DNA of 64,000 nt from contig NZ_QFWQ01000003.1 in NCBI RefSeq assembly GCF_003335105.1, forward strand, positions 1 to 64,000, written 5' to 3'. Of the stretch, positions 45,040 to 54,633 are shown piece by piece. The notes beneath the pieces are model-generated. The model ran no database searches, was not told where the DNA came from, and saw nothing but the letters and a program-made list of their open reading frames with translations. Both the position numbers and the translations under genes were made by a program. This DNA comes from Rhodanobacter denitrificans. Lineage in GTDB: Bacteria > Pseudomonadota > Gammaproteobacteria > Xanthomonadales > Rhodanobacteraceae. Position 1 is the first letter of the stretch; the number at the start of each line of letters is the position of its first letter.

Positions 45040-47337
45040 GTGGACATGTATCGCTCACCGTATGCTCACCGCTGCATCTGCGTGGCCGTCGCCATGGCAT
45101 TGACCGGTCCCGCGCTCCTGCGGGCGCAGGACCACAACGCCGAGCAGGCCGGAGCAGCACCTGTTGCCAGCAAGGCCCACCGCCGCGTCACCGGCACGCA
45201 GGACGCAGACGGAAAAGCCACGCGCCTGCCCACGATCATCGTGACCGCCGACAAGCGCAGCGAGCCGCTGCAGAGCGTGCCGATGGCGGTGTCGGTGCTG
45301 ACGCAGACCCAGCTCGACCGCCAGGGCGCCACCAGCTTCGGCGACTACATCGGCCAGGTACCCGGCCTCAACGCGATCTCCTCGGGCCAGGGCTGGACCC
45401 AGCTGGTGCTGCGCGGTATCACTTCGGGCAGCCACCAGCCCAACGCCACAGTGGGCACCTACATCGACGACTCGCCGTACGGCTCAAGCACCGTCTACGC
45501 GGCAGGCAGCATGCTCACGCCCGATATCGATCCCAGCGACCTGGACCACATCGAGGTGCTGCGCGGGCCGCAGGGCACGCTGTACGGATCGAACACACTG
45601 GGTGGCCTGATCAAGTTCGTCACCACCCCGCCCGACACCACCGCGGCCAGCGCCCACGTCGGCGTTGAAGCGAGCAGCGTAGCCGGCGGTGGCAGCGGCT
45701 TCGGCTCGCACGCGACGGTGAACATCCCCTTGATGAAAGACACGCTGGGCCTGCGCGTCAATGCCTATGCCCGCACCGATCCCGGCTACATCGACAACAT
45801 CTCCACTGGCCAGACCGAGGTGAACGAGGCCAAGGTTCGCGGCGGCCGCGCGCAATTGCTGTGGACGCCCAGCGACAAGGTCTCGGTACGCTTCTCGGCG
45901 CTGGCACAAAACCTGAGCAGCAACGGCTCGGCCAACGGCGGCATCGACGTCGACCCGTCCACCGCGCAACCGGTCTATGGCTGGAACAAGCAGGCGCGTG
46001 CCGCCGGCACCGGCCTGTTCAAGGTGAAGTACCGGCTCTACGACCTCACCGCCAGCGCCGACATGGGCTGGGCCAAGCTGGTCTCCACCACCAGCTACAG
46101 CACGCTGCGGCTCAACGAGAACGTCGACAACACCGCCCTGTTCGGCCCCCTGCTCAATCCGTTGTTCGGCCTGTCCAACGGCGGCTATGCGGAAGTGCAA
46201 CCGATCTCGCTGAACAAGGTCACGCAGGAACTGCGACTGCAGTCGCCGCAAGACCAGACCTGGGAGTGGCGCACCGGCCTGTTCTTCACCCACGAACGTA
46301 CCGTGGACCAGCAGGACATGGCCACCTTCGACGCTGGCACGGGACAGCCCATAGCGTTGCCCACCCTCGTGCACGTTTCGGTGGGTCCGGCGCTGTTCAC
46401 CGAATGGGCCGGCTATGGCGACCTTACCTGGCATGCCACCGATCGTTTCAGCCTGCTGGTCGGCGCGCGCTACAGCGACGACCGCACCACCTACACGCAG
46501 ACCGGCACCGGCCTGCTGATCGGCGATTCCGGTTTCACCTTGCGCAGCAGCGACCAGCCGATCACCTACCTGTTCAATCCCAGCTACAAGTTCAGCAAAG
46601 ACACGATGGGCTATCTGCGCGTGGCCACCGGCTTCCGCCCGGGCGGTGCCAACGTCGGCGTGTCGCCGGGGCTTGGCGCACCGCTGACCTTTGACCCGGA
46701 CAAGCTGGTGAACTACGAACTGGGCCTGAAGACGATGATGCTCGACGGGCGCATGAGCCTGGACATGGACGCCTTCTACATCGACTGGTCCAAGGTGCAA
46801 CTGACTTCGACCGTGGGCGGCATCAGCTTCCTCGGCAATGGCGGCAAGGCAGTCAGCAAGGGCTTCGAGGCGAGCCTGCGCTATCACCCGACCAGCGGCC
46901 TCACGCTGTGGGCGAACAGCTCCTACACCGACGCCAAGCTCGCCCAGGACAACCCGGCCGGCAGCGTCTACGGCCTCAAGGGCAATCCCCTGCCCTACGT
47001 GCCGAAGTGGAACGCCAACCTGGGCGCCGACTACAACTTCCCGATCGGCAGCTGGTCCGGTTTCGTGGGCGGCAACTTCAGCCACGTCGGGCGGCGCGCC
47101 GCGGAGTTCAACCAGGTTCCCGCACCACGCGTCCACCTGCCCTCGTACAACAACATCGACTTGTATGCGGGCGTGAATTTCGGCGACTGGATGTTCAAGC
47201 TCTACGCCAAGAACCTGGCCAACAGGCACGGCATCACCTCGGTGTGGCCGGAGACGCTGAATCCGGTGGGCAGCCCGTACAACGCCTCGGTACAGACGCC
47301 GCGCACGGTCGGCGTGTCGGCCAGCGTCGATTTCTGA
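45040..47337 (+). CDS. TonB-dependent receptor of the peptide operon
   Basis: 765 aa from GTG 45040 (GGGGGA six bases upstream; ATG 45046 is an alternative). Signal peptide ends near residue 29. A TonB-box-like LPTIIVTADKR lies near 63-73. The plug has SVLTQTQLDRQGATSFGDYI, LRGITSGSHQPNATVGTYID and EVLRGPQGTLYGSNTLGGLI. The barrel ends VGVSASVDF. It imports a ligand through the outer membrane, probably peptides or wall fragments given its downstream genes. First gene of a five-gene operon; 36-base gap to the next. Confidence 0.92.
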   Translation: MDMYRSPYAHRCICVAVAMALTGPALLRAQDHNAEQAGAAPVASKAHRRVTGTQDADGKATRLPTIIVTADKRSEPLQSVPMAVSVLTQTQLDRQGATSFGDYIGQVPGLNAISSGQGWTQLVLRGITSGSHQPNATVGTYIDDSPYGSSTVYAAGSMLTPDIDPSDLDHIEVLRGPQGTLYGSNTLGGLIKFVTTPPDTTAASAHVGVEASSVAGGGSGFGSHATVNIPLMKDTLGLRVNAYARTDPGYIDNISTGQTEVNEAKVRGGRAQLLWTPSDKVSVRFSALAQNLSSNGSANGGIDVDPSTAQPVYGWNKQARAAGTGLFKVKYRLYDLTASADMGWAKLVSTTSYSTLRLNENVDNTALFGPLLNPLFGLSNGGYAEVQPISLNKVTQELRLQSPQDQTWEWRTGLFFTHERTVDQQDMATFDAGTGQPIALPTLVHVSVGPALFTEWAGYGDLTWHATDRFSLLVGARYSDDRTTYTQTGTGLLIGDSGFTLRSSDQPITYLFNPSYKFSKDTMGYLRVATGFRPGGANVGVSPGLGAPLTFDPDKLVNYELGLKTMMLDGRMSLDMDAFYIDWSKVQLTSTVGGISFLGNGGKAVSKGFEASLRYHPTSGLTLWANSSYTDAKLAQDNPAGSVYGLKGNPLPYVPKWNANLGADYNFPIGSWSGFVGGNFSHVGRRAAEFNQVPAPRVHLPSYNNIDLYAGVNFGDWMFKLYAKNLANRHGITSVWPETLNPVGSPYNASVQTPRTVGVSASVDF

Positions 47338-47373
47338 GCCAGTCCTTCCTTCGACACACCACGGGAATCCGGC

Positions 47374-49374
47374 ATGAACCGAGCATTGAAAGGGCTGGTC
47401 GCCTTTGTCACCACCGTCGCTCTGGGTACGGCGCTGGCGCAGCAGGCCACGCCAGCGGCCGCGGCCAGCGCGACGCCGGTTGCAGACATGATGCAGCCGG
47501 CGGACTCCACGCCGGCCCTGACGGCGCAGGATCTCGGCTCGCTCTTTGATGGCCTGATGCCCTACGCGCTGCACCGCAACGACATCGCCGGCGGCGTGGT
47601 GGCGGTGGTCAAGGACGGCCGGGTACTGTTCGCCCGCGGCTACGGCTATGCCGACCTTGCCAGGCGCATTCCGGTTTCGGCCGACAGCACGCTGTTCCGG
47701 CCCGGCTCCACCTCCAAGCTGTTCACCTGGATCGCGGTGATGCAGCTGGTCGAACAGGGCAAGCTGGACCTGGACCGCGATGTCAACGACTACCTCGACT
47801 TTCGCATTCCGGCCTGGCACGGCAAGCCGATCACCCTGCGCGAACTGATGACGCACACTCCAGGTTTCGAGGACGTGACCCGCGGCCTGATGCCGGCCAC
47901 GCCCGACCAGGTGAACCTGGAGCGCTACCTGAAGGAGCGGCTGCCTGCACGCATCTTCCCGCCGGGCGAACTGGTGGCCTATTCCAACTACGGTTGCGGC
48001 GTGGCCGGCTACATCGTGCAGCGCATCGCCGGCGAACCGTACGAGCAGTACGTCGAACAGCACATCCTCAAGCCGCTGGGGATGGACCATTCCACCTTCA
48101 CGCAGCCGCTGTCGCCGGCGCTCGCACCGCTGATGTCGAAGGGCTACCTGCGCGCATCGGATGGCAAGCCGCAACCGTTCGAGCTGGTCGATCCCGCGCC
48201 CGCCGGCGCGATGAGCACCACGGCGGCGGACATGGCGAAGTTCATGATTGCCCAGCTGCAGGATGGCCGCTACGGCGACACCGGGATCCTCCAGCCGGCC
48301 ACCACGCGGCTGATGCACAGCCCGCAGTACGCGCCGGCGCCGGACATGCCCGGCTTCGACCTGGGCTTCTACCAAGAGGACCGCAACGGCCTGCGCATCA
48401 TCGGCCATGCCGGTGACACCGTGGTGTTCCACAGCGACCTGCACCTGCTGCTGGACAAGAACGTGGGCCTGTTCCTGTCCTTCAACAGTGCGGGCAACCC
48501 CGATGCTGGCGGCACGCTGACGCTGCGCCGTTCGATCTTCCACGCTTTTCTCGACCGCTACTTCCCATCTCCACTGCCCGCACGGACGCCGGCACCGGCG
48601 AGTGCAAAGACCGACGCCGCCAGGGTGGCCGGCTGGTACCAGAGCACCCGCCGCAACGACAGCGCGATGAAGCTGTTCAACTTGCTCTCGCAGTTCCAGG
48701 TTGCCGCGGCGCCGGATGGCACGCTGACCGTGTCGCCGATGCTGGTCGACACCGCGGGCCAGCCCCTGCGCTGGCGTGAGGTCGCTCCGCTGCAGTACCG
48801 CGAAGTGAACGGCCGTGACCAGCTGCGCTTCGTCGCCGGCGCGGACGGCCGGATCCGCTACTGGACCACGACCTACATTCCCGCCGTGATGCTGTTCCAG
48901 CGCATGCCCGCCGCGCGCGGCAAGGGCACCGTGCTGCCGCTCGCCGGCCTGTCGATGCTGGTCGTGCTGCTGGCGCTGGCCAGCTGGGGGCTGGGCCGCT
49001 GGCTGCGTCGCCATTACCACGCCACGCTGAAACTGCCACCCGGCCTGCACCGCACGCGCCTGTATTCACGACTGGGGGCGCTGGTGCTGTTCCTCGACCT
49101 GATCGGCTGGTTCGTGCTGCTGGGTTCCGTCGGCACGCATCTGTCCCTGCTGCTGCAGGGCGGCGCCGCGCCGTGGATGACCCTGCTCTACGTGATCGGC
49201 GTGGTCGCGCTGCTCGGCGTGCTGGCGATCGTGCTGCATGCCGTGAACGGCTGGAGGCTGGCCGCGCGCAGCCTGCGCGTGCGACTCGGCGAGACCGTGC
49301 TTGCACTCGCCGCACTCTATCTCGGCTGGTTCATCCTGGCGTTCGGGCTGGTCAGCTTCAACACGCATTTCTGA
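47374..49374 (+). CDS. Serine hydrolase with C-terminal membrane domain
   Basis: 666 aa. Signal peptide about 1-22. A beta-lactamase-like domain carries S-x-x-K (GSTSKLFTWI, near 110), YSNYGCG (near 206) and HAGD (near 347), the class C/D-aminopeptidase pattern. A linker is followed by about four membrane helices (LAGLSMLVVLLALASWGLG, LGALVLFLDLIGWFVLLGS). It may cut D-amino-acid peptides in the periplasm. The C-terminal helices suggest membrane tethering. Confidence 0.88.
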   Translation: MNRALKGLVAFVTTVALGTALAQQATPAAAASATPVADMMQPADSTPALTAQDLGSLFDGLMPYALHRNDIAGGVVAVVKDGRVLFARGYGYADLARRIPVSADSTLFRPGSTSKLFTWIAVMQLVEQGKLDLDRDVNDYLDFRIPAWHGKPITLRELMTHTPGFEDVTRGLMPATPDQVNLERYLKERLPARIFPPGELVAYSNYGCGVAGYIVQRIAGEPYEQYVEQHILKPLGMDHSTFTQPLSPALAPLMSKGYLRASDGKPQPFELVDPAPAGAMSTTAADMAKFMIAQLQDGRYGDTGILQPATTRLMHSPQYAPAPDMPGFDLGFYQEDRNGLRIIGHAGDTVVFHSDLHLLLDKNVGLFLSFNSAGNPDAGGTLTLRRSIFHAFLDRYFPSPLPARTPAPASAKTDAARVAGWYQSTRRNDSAMKLFNLLSQFQVAAAPDGTLTVSPMLVDTAGQPLRWREVAPLQYREVNGRDQLRFVAGADGRIRYWTTTYIPAVMLFQRMPAARGKGTVLPLAGLSMLVVLLALASWGLGRWLRRHYHATLKLPPGLHRTRLYSRLGALVLFLDLIGWFVLLGSVGTHLSLLLQGGAAPWMTLLYVIGVVALLGVLAIVLHAVNGWRLAARSLRVRLGETVLALAALYLGWFILAFGLVSFNTHF

Positions 49375-49386
49375 CCGGGAGCAACG

Positions 49387-50409
49387 ATGACCAGCCGCCT
49401 CCACCCAACGCTCAAGTTGAGCGCGCACATCGAGAAGCTCCCGCTCAAGCAGCCCTTCCACATCACCGGCTACACCTTCACTGCCTGCGACGCACTGGTG
49501 GTGAGCCTGCACGACGGCGAGTTCACCGGCCAGGGCGAAGGGCTTGGCGTCTATTACCGCAACGACACGCCCGCCTCGATGCTGCAGCAGGTCGAACGCC
49601 TGCGCGAGCGCATCGAACACGGCATCACCCGCGAACAGCTGCTGGAACTGCTGCCTGCCGGCGGTGCGCGCAACGCGGTGGATTGCGCGCTGTGGGACCT
49701 GGAGGCGAAGCGCGGCAACACGTCCGTCTGGCAGCTCACCGGCCTGTCGCGGCCCGAGTCGCTGCTGACCACCTACACGCTGAGCGCCGACGATCCGGAC
49801 GAGGTGGGCGAGGCGGCGCGCAACTACGCGGGTGCACGCGCACTCAAGCTCAAGCTCAAGGACGACCACCTCAACGCCGAGCGCGTGCGCGCGGTGCGCG
49901 CGGCTTGCCCCGGCGTCTGGCTGATGGTGGACGCCAACCAGGGGCTTACCCGCGAATCGCTGGCGCAGATGCTGCCGACCCTGGTGGAGACCGGCGTGGC
50001 CGTGGTCGAGCAACCTTTCCCGGTCGGCCGTGAAGCGTGGTTCGACGGGCTGCACTATCCGGTCCCGCTGGCCGCCGACGAGAGCGTGCAGGACCGCGCC
50101 GACCTGCCCGGCCTCGAAGGCCGCGTGCAGGTGATCAACATCAAGCTGGACAAGTGCGGCGGCCTCACCGCTGGACTGGCGCTCGCGCGCGAGGCCAGCG
50201 AACGCGGCTTCCGCCTGATGGTGGGCAACATGGGCGGCTCGTCGCTGTCGATGGGACCAGCCTTCGTACTCGGCTCGCTGTGCTCGGTGGTGGACCTGGA
50301 CGGCCCGATGTTCATCAAGGCCGACCGCGAGCCCGGGGTAAGCTACCGCGACGGGCGCATCTGGTGCCCCGACGGGATCTGGGGCGCACCGTGCACCTTG
50401 CCCGCATGA
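49387..50409 (+). CDS. Enolase-superfamily dipeptide epimerase/N-acetyl-D-Glu racemase-like
   Basis: 340 aa. N-terminal capping domain, then the barrel with the superfamily residues: ALKLKLKDD (catalytic Lys pair), LMVDANQG (Asp), VVEQPF (Glu), AADESV (Asp) and INIKLDKCGG (second catalytic Lys). This is the muconate-lactonizing subgroup that epimerises L-Ala-D/L-Glu or racemises N-acetyl-D-Glu (DgcA). The neighbours favour a D-amino-acid peptide substrate. It starts 12 bases after the hydrolase gene. Confidence 0.9.
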   Translation: MTSRLHPTLKLSAHIEKLPLKQPFHITGYTFTACDALVVSLHDGEFTGQGEGLGVYYRNDTPASMLQQVERLRERIEHGITREQLLELLPAGGARNAVDCALWDLEAKRGNTSVWQLTGLSRPESLLTTYTLSADDPDEVGEAARNYAGARALKLKLKDDHLNAERVRAVRAACPGVWLMVDANQGLTRESLAQMLPTLVETGVAVVEQPFPVGREAWFDGLHYPVPLAADESVQDRADLPGLEGRVQVINIKLDKCGGLTAGLALAREASERGFRLMVGNMGGSSLSMGPAFVLGSLCSVVDLDGPMFIKADREPGVSYRDGRIWCPDGIWGAPCTLPA

Positions 50410-50431
50410 GCCTTCCGGAGAATCGACGCCC

Positions 50432-51751
50432 ATGACCGCGGCCCAGCCTCCCGCGCGCGAACGCCGCTTCCTCGGCCACCCGTTTGGCCTCAGCGTGCTG
50501 TTCCTGACCGAGATGTGGGAGATGTTCTCCTTCTTCGGCATGCGCGCGCTGCTGGTCTATTACATGACCATGCGGCTGGACTTCGGCCAGGAATACGCGT
50601 CGCTGGTCTACGGCACCTATGCCGCCTTCGTCTACTTCACGCCGGTGTTCGGCGGCATGGTCGCGGATCGCTGGCTGGGCAAGCGCCGGTCCGTGCTGAT
50701 CGGCGCCAGCACCATGGCGCTGGGCCATTTCATGATGGCCTCGCCAGCGCTGTTCTATCCGGCCCTGGCCACCATCGCGCTGGGCAACGGCCTGTTCCTA
50801 CCCAGTCTGGCCAGCCAGATCGAGGGCCTGTACCGCGAGGGCGATCCGCGGCGCAAGAGCGCCTACAGCATCTACTACGTGGGCGTGAACCTGGGCGCCT
50901 TCCTGGCGCCGCTGGTGTGCGGCTTCCTGGGCGAGGCCTACGGCTGGCACTGGGGCTTCACGGCGGCCGGCGTGGGCATGCTCGCCTCGCTGCTGATCTA
51001 CGTGGCCGGCAGCCGCCATTTGCCGCCGGAAGCCGCACGCATCGCAGCATTGCCGACCCCACGCAAGCCGCTGGACCGCGCCGTGCTGAGCCGTCTCGCC
51101 TTCCTCGGTGGGATCGCCGCGATCGTGGTGCTGTTCCGCGGCGCCTACGAACAGGTCGGCAACACCATCGCGCTGTGGGCGGAGATGGGCGTGGACCGCC
51201 AGGTGACTGCCGGCTGGAGCATTCCGATGGCCTGGTTCCAGGCGCTGGATCCGCTGATGGTGTTCATCGCCACGCCCCTGCTGGTGGCGCGCTGGGCACG
51301 TCTGGCAAAGCGCGGTATCGACACGCCATCGCTGCACAGGATGGCCTTCGGCGCGGCCGTGGTCGGACTGTCGTATGTATTGCTGGCCGCGGTGGCCGCG
51401 TGGAGCGAGGCACGCGGCATCCGTGCAAACTGGCTCTGGCTGGCAGGCTGGTTCGTGCTGATGACGCTGGGCGAGTTGTACATCCTGCCAGTGGGCCTGG
51501 GCCTGTTCGGCCATCTGGCGCCGGAAGGTTTCGGCGCCACCTGCATCGCGCTGTGGTTCTTTGCCGGTTTCTTCGGCAACCTGCTCGCCGGCGCACTGGG
51601 TATGCTCTGGAGCCGGCTGCCGCACGGCGGCTTCTTCCTGCTGATCGGCGTCGTCGCCGGCGCCTCGGCGGTCCTGCTGCTCGCCTTGGGCCTGCGCGTC
51701 GGTCGCACGGAAAAACGGGATAATCCGGGCCTGACCGCCACGATCTCATGA
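50432..51751 (+). CDS. POT-family peptide/MFS transporter
   Basis: 439 aa, 12 or so helices. The N-terminal motif FLTEMWEMFSFFGMRALLVY, containing the proton-coupled E-x-x-E-R-like acidic patch in FxxEMxxxF form, then GGMVADRWLGKRRSVLIGAS (motif A) and IYYVGVNLGAFLAPLVCGFL, are typical of proton-coupled oligopeptide transporters. It would bring di- or tripeptides across the inner membrane. It lies between the epimerase and RpiR genes. Confidence 0.87.
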   Translation: MTAAQPPARERRFLGHPFGLSVLFLTEMWEMFSFFGMRALLVYYMTMRLDFGQEYASLVYGTYAAFVYFTPVFGGMVADRWLGKRRSVLIGASTMALGHFMMASPALFYPALATIALGNGLFLPSLASQIEGLYREGDPRRKSAYSIYYVGVNLGAFLAPLVCGFLGEAYGWHWGFTAAGVGMLASLLIYVAGSRHLPPEAARIAALPTPRKPLDRAVLSRLAFLGGIAAIVVLFRGAYEQVGNTIALWAEMGVDRQVTAGWSIPMAWFQALDPLMVFIATPLLVARWARLAKRGIDTPSLHRMAFGAAVVGLSYVLLAAVAAWSEARGIRANWLWLAGWFVLMTLGELYILPVGLGLFGHLAPEGFGATCIALWFFAGFFGNLLAGALGMLWSRLPHGGFFLLIGVVAGASAVLLLALGLRVGRTEKRDNPGLTATIS

Positions 51752-51764
51752 CGAGGCCCTCCTG

Positions 51765-52628
51765 ATGACCAAGGACCTGAAGCAGAAGCTCAAGGACCAC
51801 TGGGAAGGCTTCACGGCCTCCGAGCGAAAGATTGCCAATTACCTGATGCACAACATCCGCGATCTGCCGTTCGAGACGGCGGCGTCGCTGGGCAAGCGCG
51901 TGGGCGTAAGCCCGATGACGGTGGGACGCTTCCTGCGCACCTTGGGCTACGAAGGCCTAGGCGAGATGAAGGAGGAATTCCGCGGCGACGGCACCTGGCG
52001 ACATCTCTACAAGCCGCCGGAACCGCCCCAGGACGGCGACGCGATCGCCATGCACCTGCTGGCGGAGACTCGCGCACTGGCCGGCGTGCATGAGGTCGTC
52101 CGCACCAGGGAATGGAAGTCGGCGATCCGTCAGCTGGTTTCGGCCGACCGCGTCTCGGTAGCCAGCTTCCAGCACAGCACCTTCCTCGGCCTCGGCCTCG
52201 CCAACCTGCTGCAGCAGGTGCGCCCGCGCGTCGCCTTCAACGACGGCGCCGACAGCGCCTGCGTCGACATGCTGCTGGACTCGAACAAAAACAGCTGCGT
52301 GGTGTTGATCGACCAGCGCCGCTACTTCAGGCAATTCCGCGAAGTCGCCGAACACGTGGCAGGACGAGGCATCCCGCTGGTGCTGATCGCCGACATCGAA
52401 TGCTACTGGGCGCGCGAGCTCACCCCGCATGCGCTGCTGATACCGGCCAGCGAGGTTTGGCACAGCTACTGCGCAATGTCGAGCCTGTTCAGCCTGATCG
52501 TGGCCGCGGTGATCGAGAACAGCGACGGCGTGATGGAGCGGCTCAGCGAGATCAACGAGCTTCGCCAGGAACAGGGCTGCTACATCGATCCGCCGCGCGG
52601 CAAGGCGCAGAGAAAGCCAGGCCGCTAA
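51765..52628 (+). CDS. RpiR/MurR-family regulator
   Basis: 287 aa. N-terminal helix-turn-helix (FTASERKIANYLMHNIRDLP, SLGKRVGVSPMTVGRFLRTL) and C-terminal SIS-like ligand domain (SVASFQHSTFLGLGLANLLQ, VVLIDQRRYFRQFREVAEHV). MurR-like regulators bind sugar phosphates; in peptide clusters they may sense wall products. It is the last gene of the operon, 13 bases after the transporter, and probably controls it. Confidence 0.88.
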   Translation: MTKDLKQKLKDHWEGFTASERKIANYLMHNIRDLPFETAASLGKRVGVSPMTVGRFLRTLGYEGLGEMKEEFRGDGTWRHLYKPPEPPQDGDAIAMHLLAETRALAGVHEVVRTREWKSAIRQLVSADRVSVASFQHSTFLGLGLANLLQQVRPRVAFNDGADSACVDMLLDSNKNSCVVLIDQRRYFRQFREVAEHVAGRGIPLVLIADIECYWARELTPHALLIPASEVWHSYCAMSSLFSLIVAAVIENSDGVMERLSEINELRQEQGCYIDPPRGKAQRKPGR

Positions 52629-52720
52629 TGGGCAGTGCGGAACCCCGCCGGCCGGCCCGCTCGATGGTCTCCCCGTATAGCACAAGCATGGCGGGACACG
52701 GCTGAGCATAGGCAGAACTT

Positions 52721-52758
52721 GGGCGTCTGCACGAAGCGCTTCCGCAGGAATGACGCCC
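52721..52758. terminator. Stem-loop between convergent operons
   Basis: GGGCGTCTGC (52721-52730) pairs with GCA-ggaat-GACGCCC (52744-52758), with a bulge and a loop containing AAGCGCTT. It lies between convergent ends (RpiR at 52628 and PiT at 52776). There is no T-run, so termination is not certain. Confidence 0.35.
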
Positions 52759-52775
52759 CCGGTTTTGAGCAGCGG

Positions 52776-53867
52776 TCAACCCAGCCACAGATACAGCAAC
52801 GCGCCGAACATCGCGCCGACGGGCACGGTGATCACCCACGAAAGGACGATGGCGGTCATCACGGAGCGATCCACGCCTGCACCGCTACGGATGCCGCTGC
52901 CGGCGAGCGCACCGACCGACACATGGGTCGTGGACACCGGCAGTCCGCTGAATGATGCCGTGCCGACCAGCAGACTGGTGGTCAGGCCGGCGGCCAGCGC
53001 TCCGCCAGGATCGAGCCGCGTGATCCTGTCGCTCATGGTCCGGGCGACACGCGCTGCCCCCAACAGGCCGCCCACGAACATCGCCAGGCCGACCGCCAGC
53101 GCCGAGGCGTTACCGTCCAGCGCAGCGACCGGCAGCAGCAGCGCCGCGATCTTGGGCGTGTCGTTCAAGCCCCTCGCGAAGCTGACCGCCCCGCCGGAGA
53201 GATACAGCAGGCCATCCACCAGGCCACGGGCATCGAGCTGCCACGCGCGCCGGGCCCCTAGGCTTTCGCACTCGGCCACGGTACCGGCGAGGGCCATCGG
53301 CATGCCCGTACGCAACAGCAGGCCTTCCGCGGAGACCTGTACCGCATTCACCGTGCACTCGCACTCCGATTCATGGTCCGCACGCGTGCTCAGCCTGCGC
53401 AGCCACGGTGCCAGCAGCCAGGCCGGCAGGACCGCAATGACGGGGGTCGCCAGCAGCGGCAGCAGGAAGCTCTGTCCCAGCGTGCCGAACTTCACCGCCG
53501 AGCCGACGGCCACCAGGCCGACACCGCTCATCGCACCGACCAGCGCGTGGGTGGTCGAGATCGGCCGCCCGCGCCAGGCGGCCAGCGCGACGGTGATGCC
53601 GGCGCCACCAGCGACCGCCAGCGCAAACGGAAGCTTTGCCGCGACATCGGCTGGCACCAGGCCGGCGCCCGTGAACGCCTTCAGCAGCGCACGTGCGAGG
53701 AACACCGAGGACAACGACCCGGCCAGGGTGGTAATGCTCGCCCAGCCCAGGCTGGTCCAGTAACCGGCGCGGCGACTGCCGTACAGGGCGGCCACGCCCT
53801 TGAAATTGTCGTTGGCGCCGTTGGTGGCGGCGAGGAATAGCACGGTCAGTACAAGCAGGGTTTCCAT
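52776..53867 (-). CDS. PiT-family inorganic phosphate transporter
   Basis: 363 aa. The family repeats are clear: ATNGANDNFKGVAAL near the N terminus and SFARGLNDTPKIAALL later, with PISTTHALVGAM and LPVSTTHVSVGALAG between helices. It imports phosphate, and arsenate as a competitor. It ends the minus-strand cluster of arsenosugar-type genes, where a phosphate (arsenate) transporter is a common partner. Confidence 0.92.
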   Translation of the reverse strand: METLLVLTVLFLAATNGANDNFKGVAALYGSRRAGYWTSLGWASITTLAGSLSSVFLARALLKAFTGAGLVPADVAAKLPFALAVAGGAGITVALAAWRGRPISTTHALVGAMSGVGLVAVGSAVKFGTLGQSFLLPLLATPVIAVLPAWLLAPWLRRLSTRADHESECECTVNAVQVSAEGLLLRTGMPMALAGTVAECESLGARRAWQLDARGLVDGLLYLSGGAVSFARGLNDTPKIAALLLPVAALDGNASALAVGLAMFVGGLLGAARVARTMSDRITRLDPGGALAAGLTTSLLVGTASFSGLPVSTTHVSVGALAGSGIRSGAGVDRSVMTAIVLSWVITVPVGAMFGALLYLWLG

Positions 53868-53952
53868 CGGGTATCCCGGGTAGCGTCACGCGAAGACGAA
53901 GCGGCGAGGCACATGGCCACATGTCATGGAGTCATCCGGGTGGCAAAACGAT

Positions 53953-54633
53953 TCAGGCCGTCGGAGATCCTGCAAGTTGCAGCTTCATCCATTCCGCCAG
54001 CGCACACTGCGCCGGCAACGCCTCCGGCAGCCGGCCAAGCGCGCCCAGCACCCGCGGCAGATCGTCGGCGTTGTCGACATCGGTGAGCACGGGCAGCTCG
54101 AGGATGCGTCCCGTCCCTGGCAATGCCCTGCGCAGCGCCAGGCAGGTGTCGCCCTGCGAATAGCGCACCGACTGCCAGATCGCCAGTTGCACAGGCGTGT
54201 TGCTGCCGAACAGCCAGAAGCCGCCATCGGTGGAGGGACCGAACACGAACGCAACCGGGGGCTCGGCCAGTGCCTGCGCGGCCCGGGTCAGTTGCCCTGA
54301 CGTGAGCTGCGGCACGTCCGCGCCCACCAGCAGCACGCTGCCGTGCCGGCTCAGCAGGGTCTCGAGGACATGATGCATGCGCGTGCCCAGGCCGCCCTCC
54401 CCCTGCCAGATCGTGGGAAAGTCCGGCCACGCTGCATGCGCAGCGTCGTCGGCCTCGGCCACCGCCCAGTAAGGCGTGATGAGCGGCTGGGCCGCCCTGG
54501 CCACCCCCGCCACGGCAGCGCTGGCCAGCCGGTGGAAGGTGAGCGCGGCGTCTTCGCCAATAACGGTTGCCAGCCGTGTCTTCAACGGCGAATGGCCCGG
54601 GGTCTTGACGAAAATGGCCAGCGCGGTCGTCAT
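53953..54633 (-). CDS. TIGR04282-type arsenosugar glycosyltransferase
   Basis: 226 aa from ATG 54633, which gives the family N terminus MTTALAIFVKTPGHSPLKTR; the upstream open frame has no similarity. GT-A/cofC-like fold with VLLVGADVPQLTSGQLTRAA (DxP in place of DxD) and FVFGPSTDGGFWLFGSN. TIGR04282 proteins accompany arsenosugar biosynthesis. Four-base overlap with the second glycosyltransferase. Confidence 0.88.
   Translation of the reverse strand: MTTALAIFVKTPGHSPLKTRLATVIGEDAALTFHRLASAAVAGVARAAQPLITPYWAVAEADDAAHAAWPDFPTIWQGEGGLGTRMHHVLETLLSRHGSVLLVGADVPQLTSGQLTRAAQALAEPPVAFVFGPSTDGGFWLFGSNTPVQLAIWQSVRYSQGDTCLALRRALPGTGRILELPVLTDVDNADDLPRVLGALGRLPEALPAQCALAEWMKLQLAGSPTA

Noticed and set aside
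45484-49050. 1188-codon minus-strand frame opposite the TonB receptor and serine hydrolase
   Set aside because: It has no recognisable domain, and both real genes on the plus strand show full family motifs.
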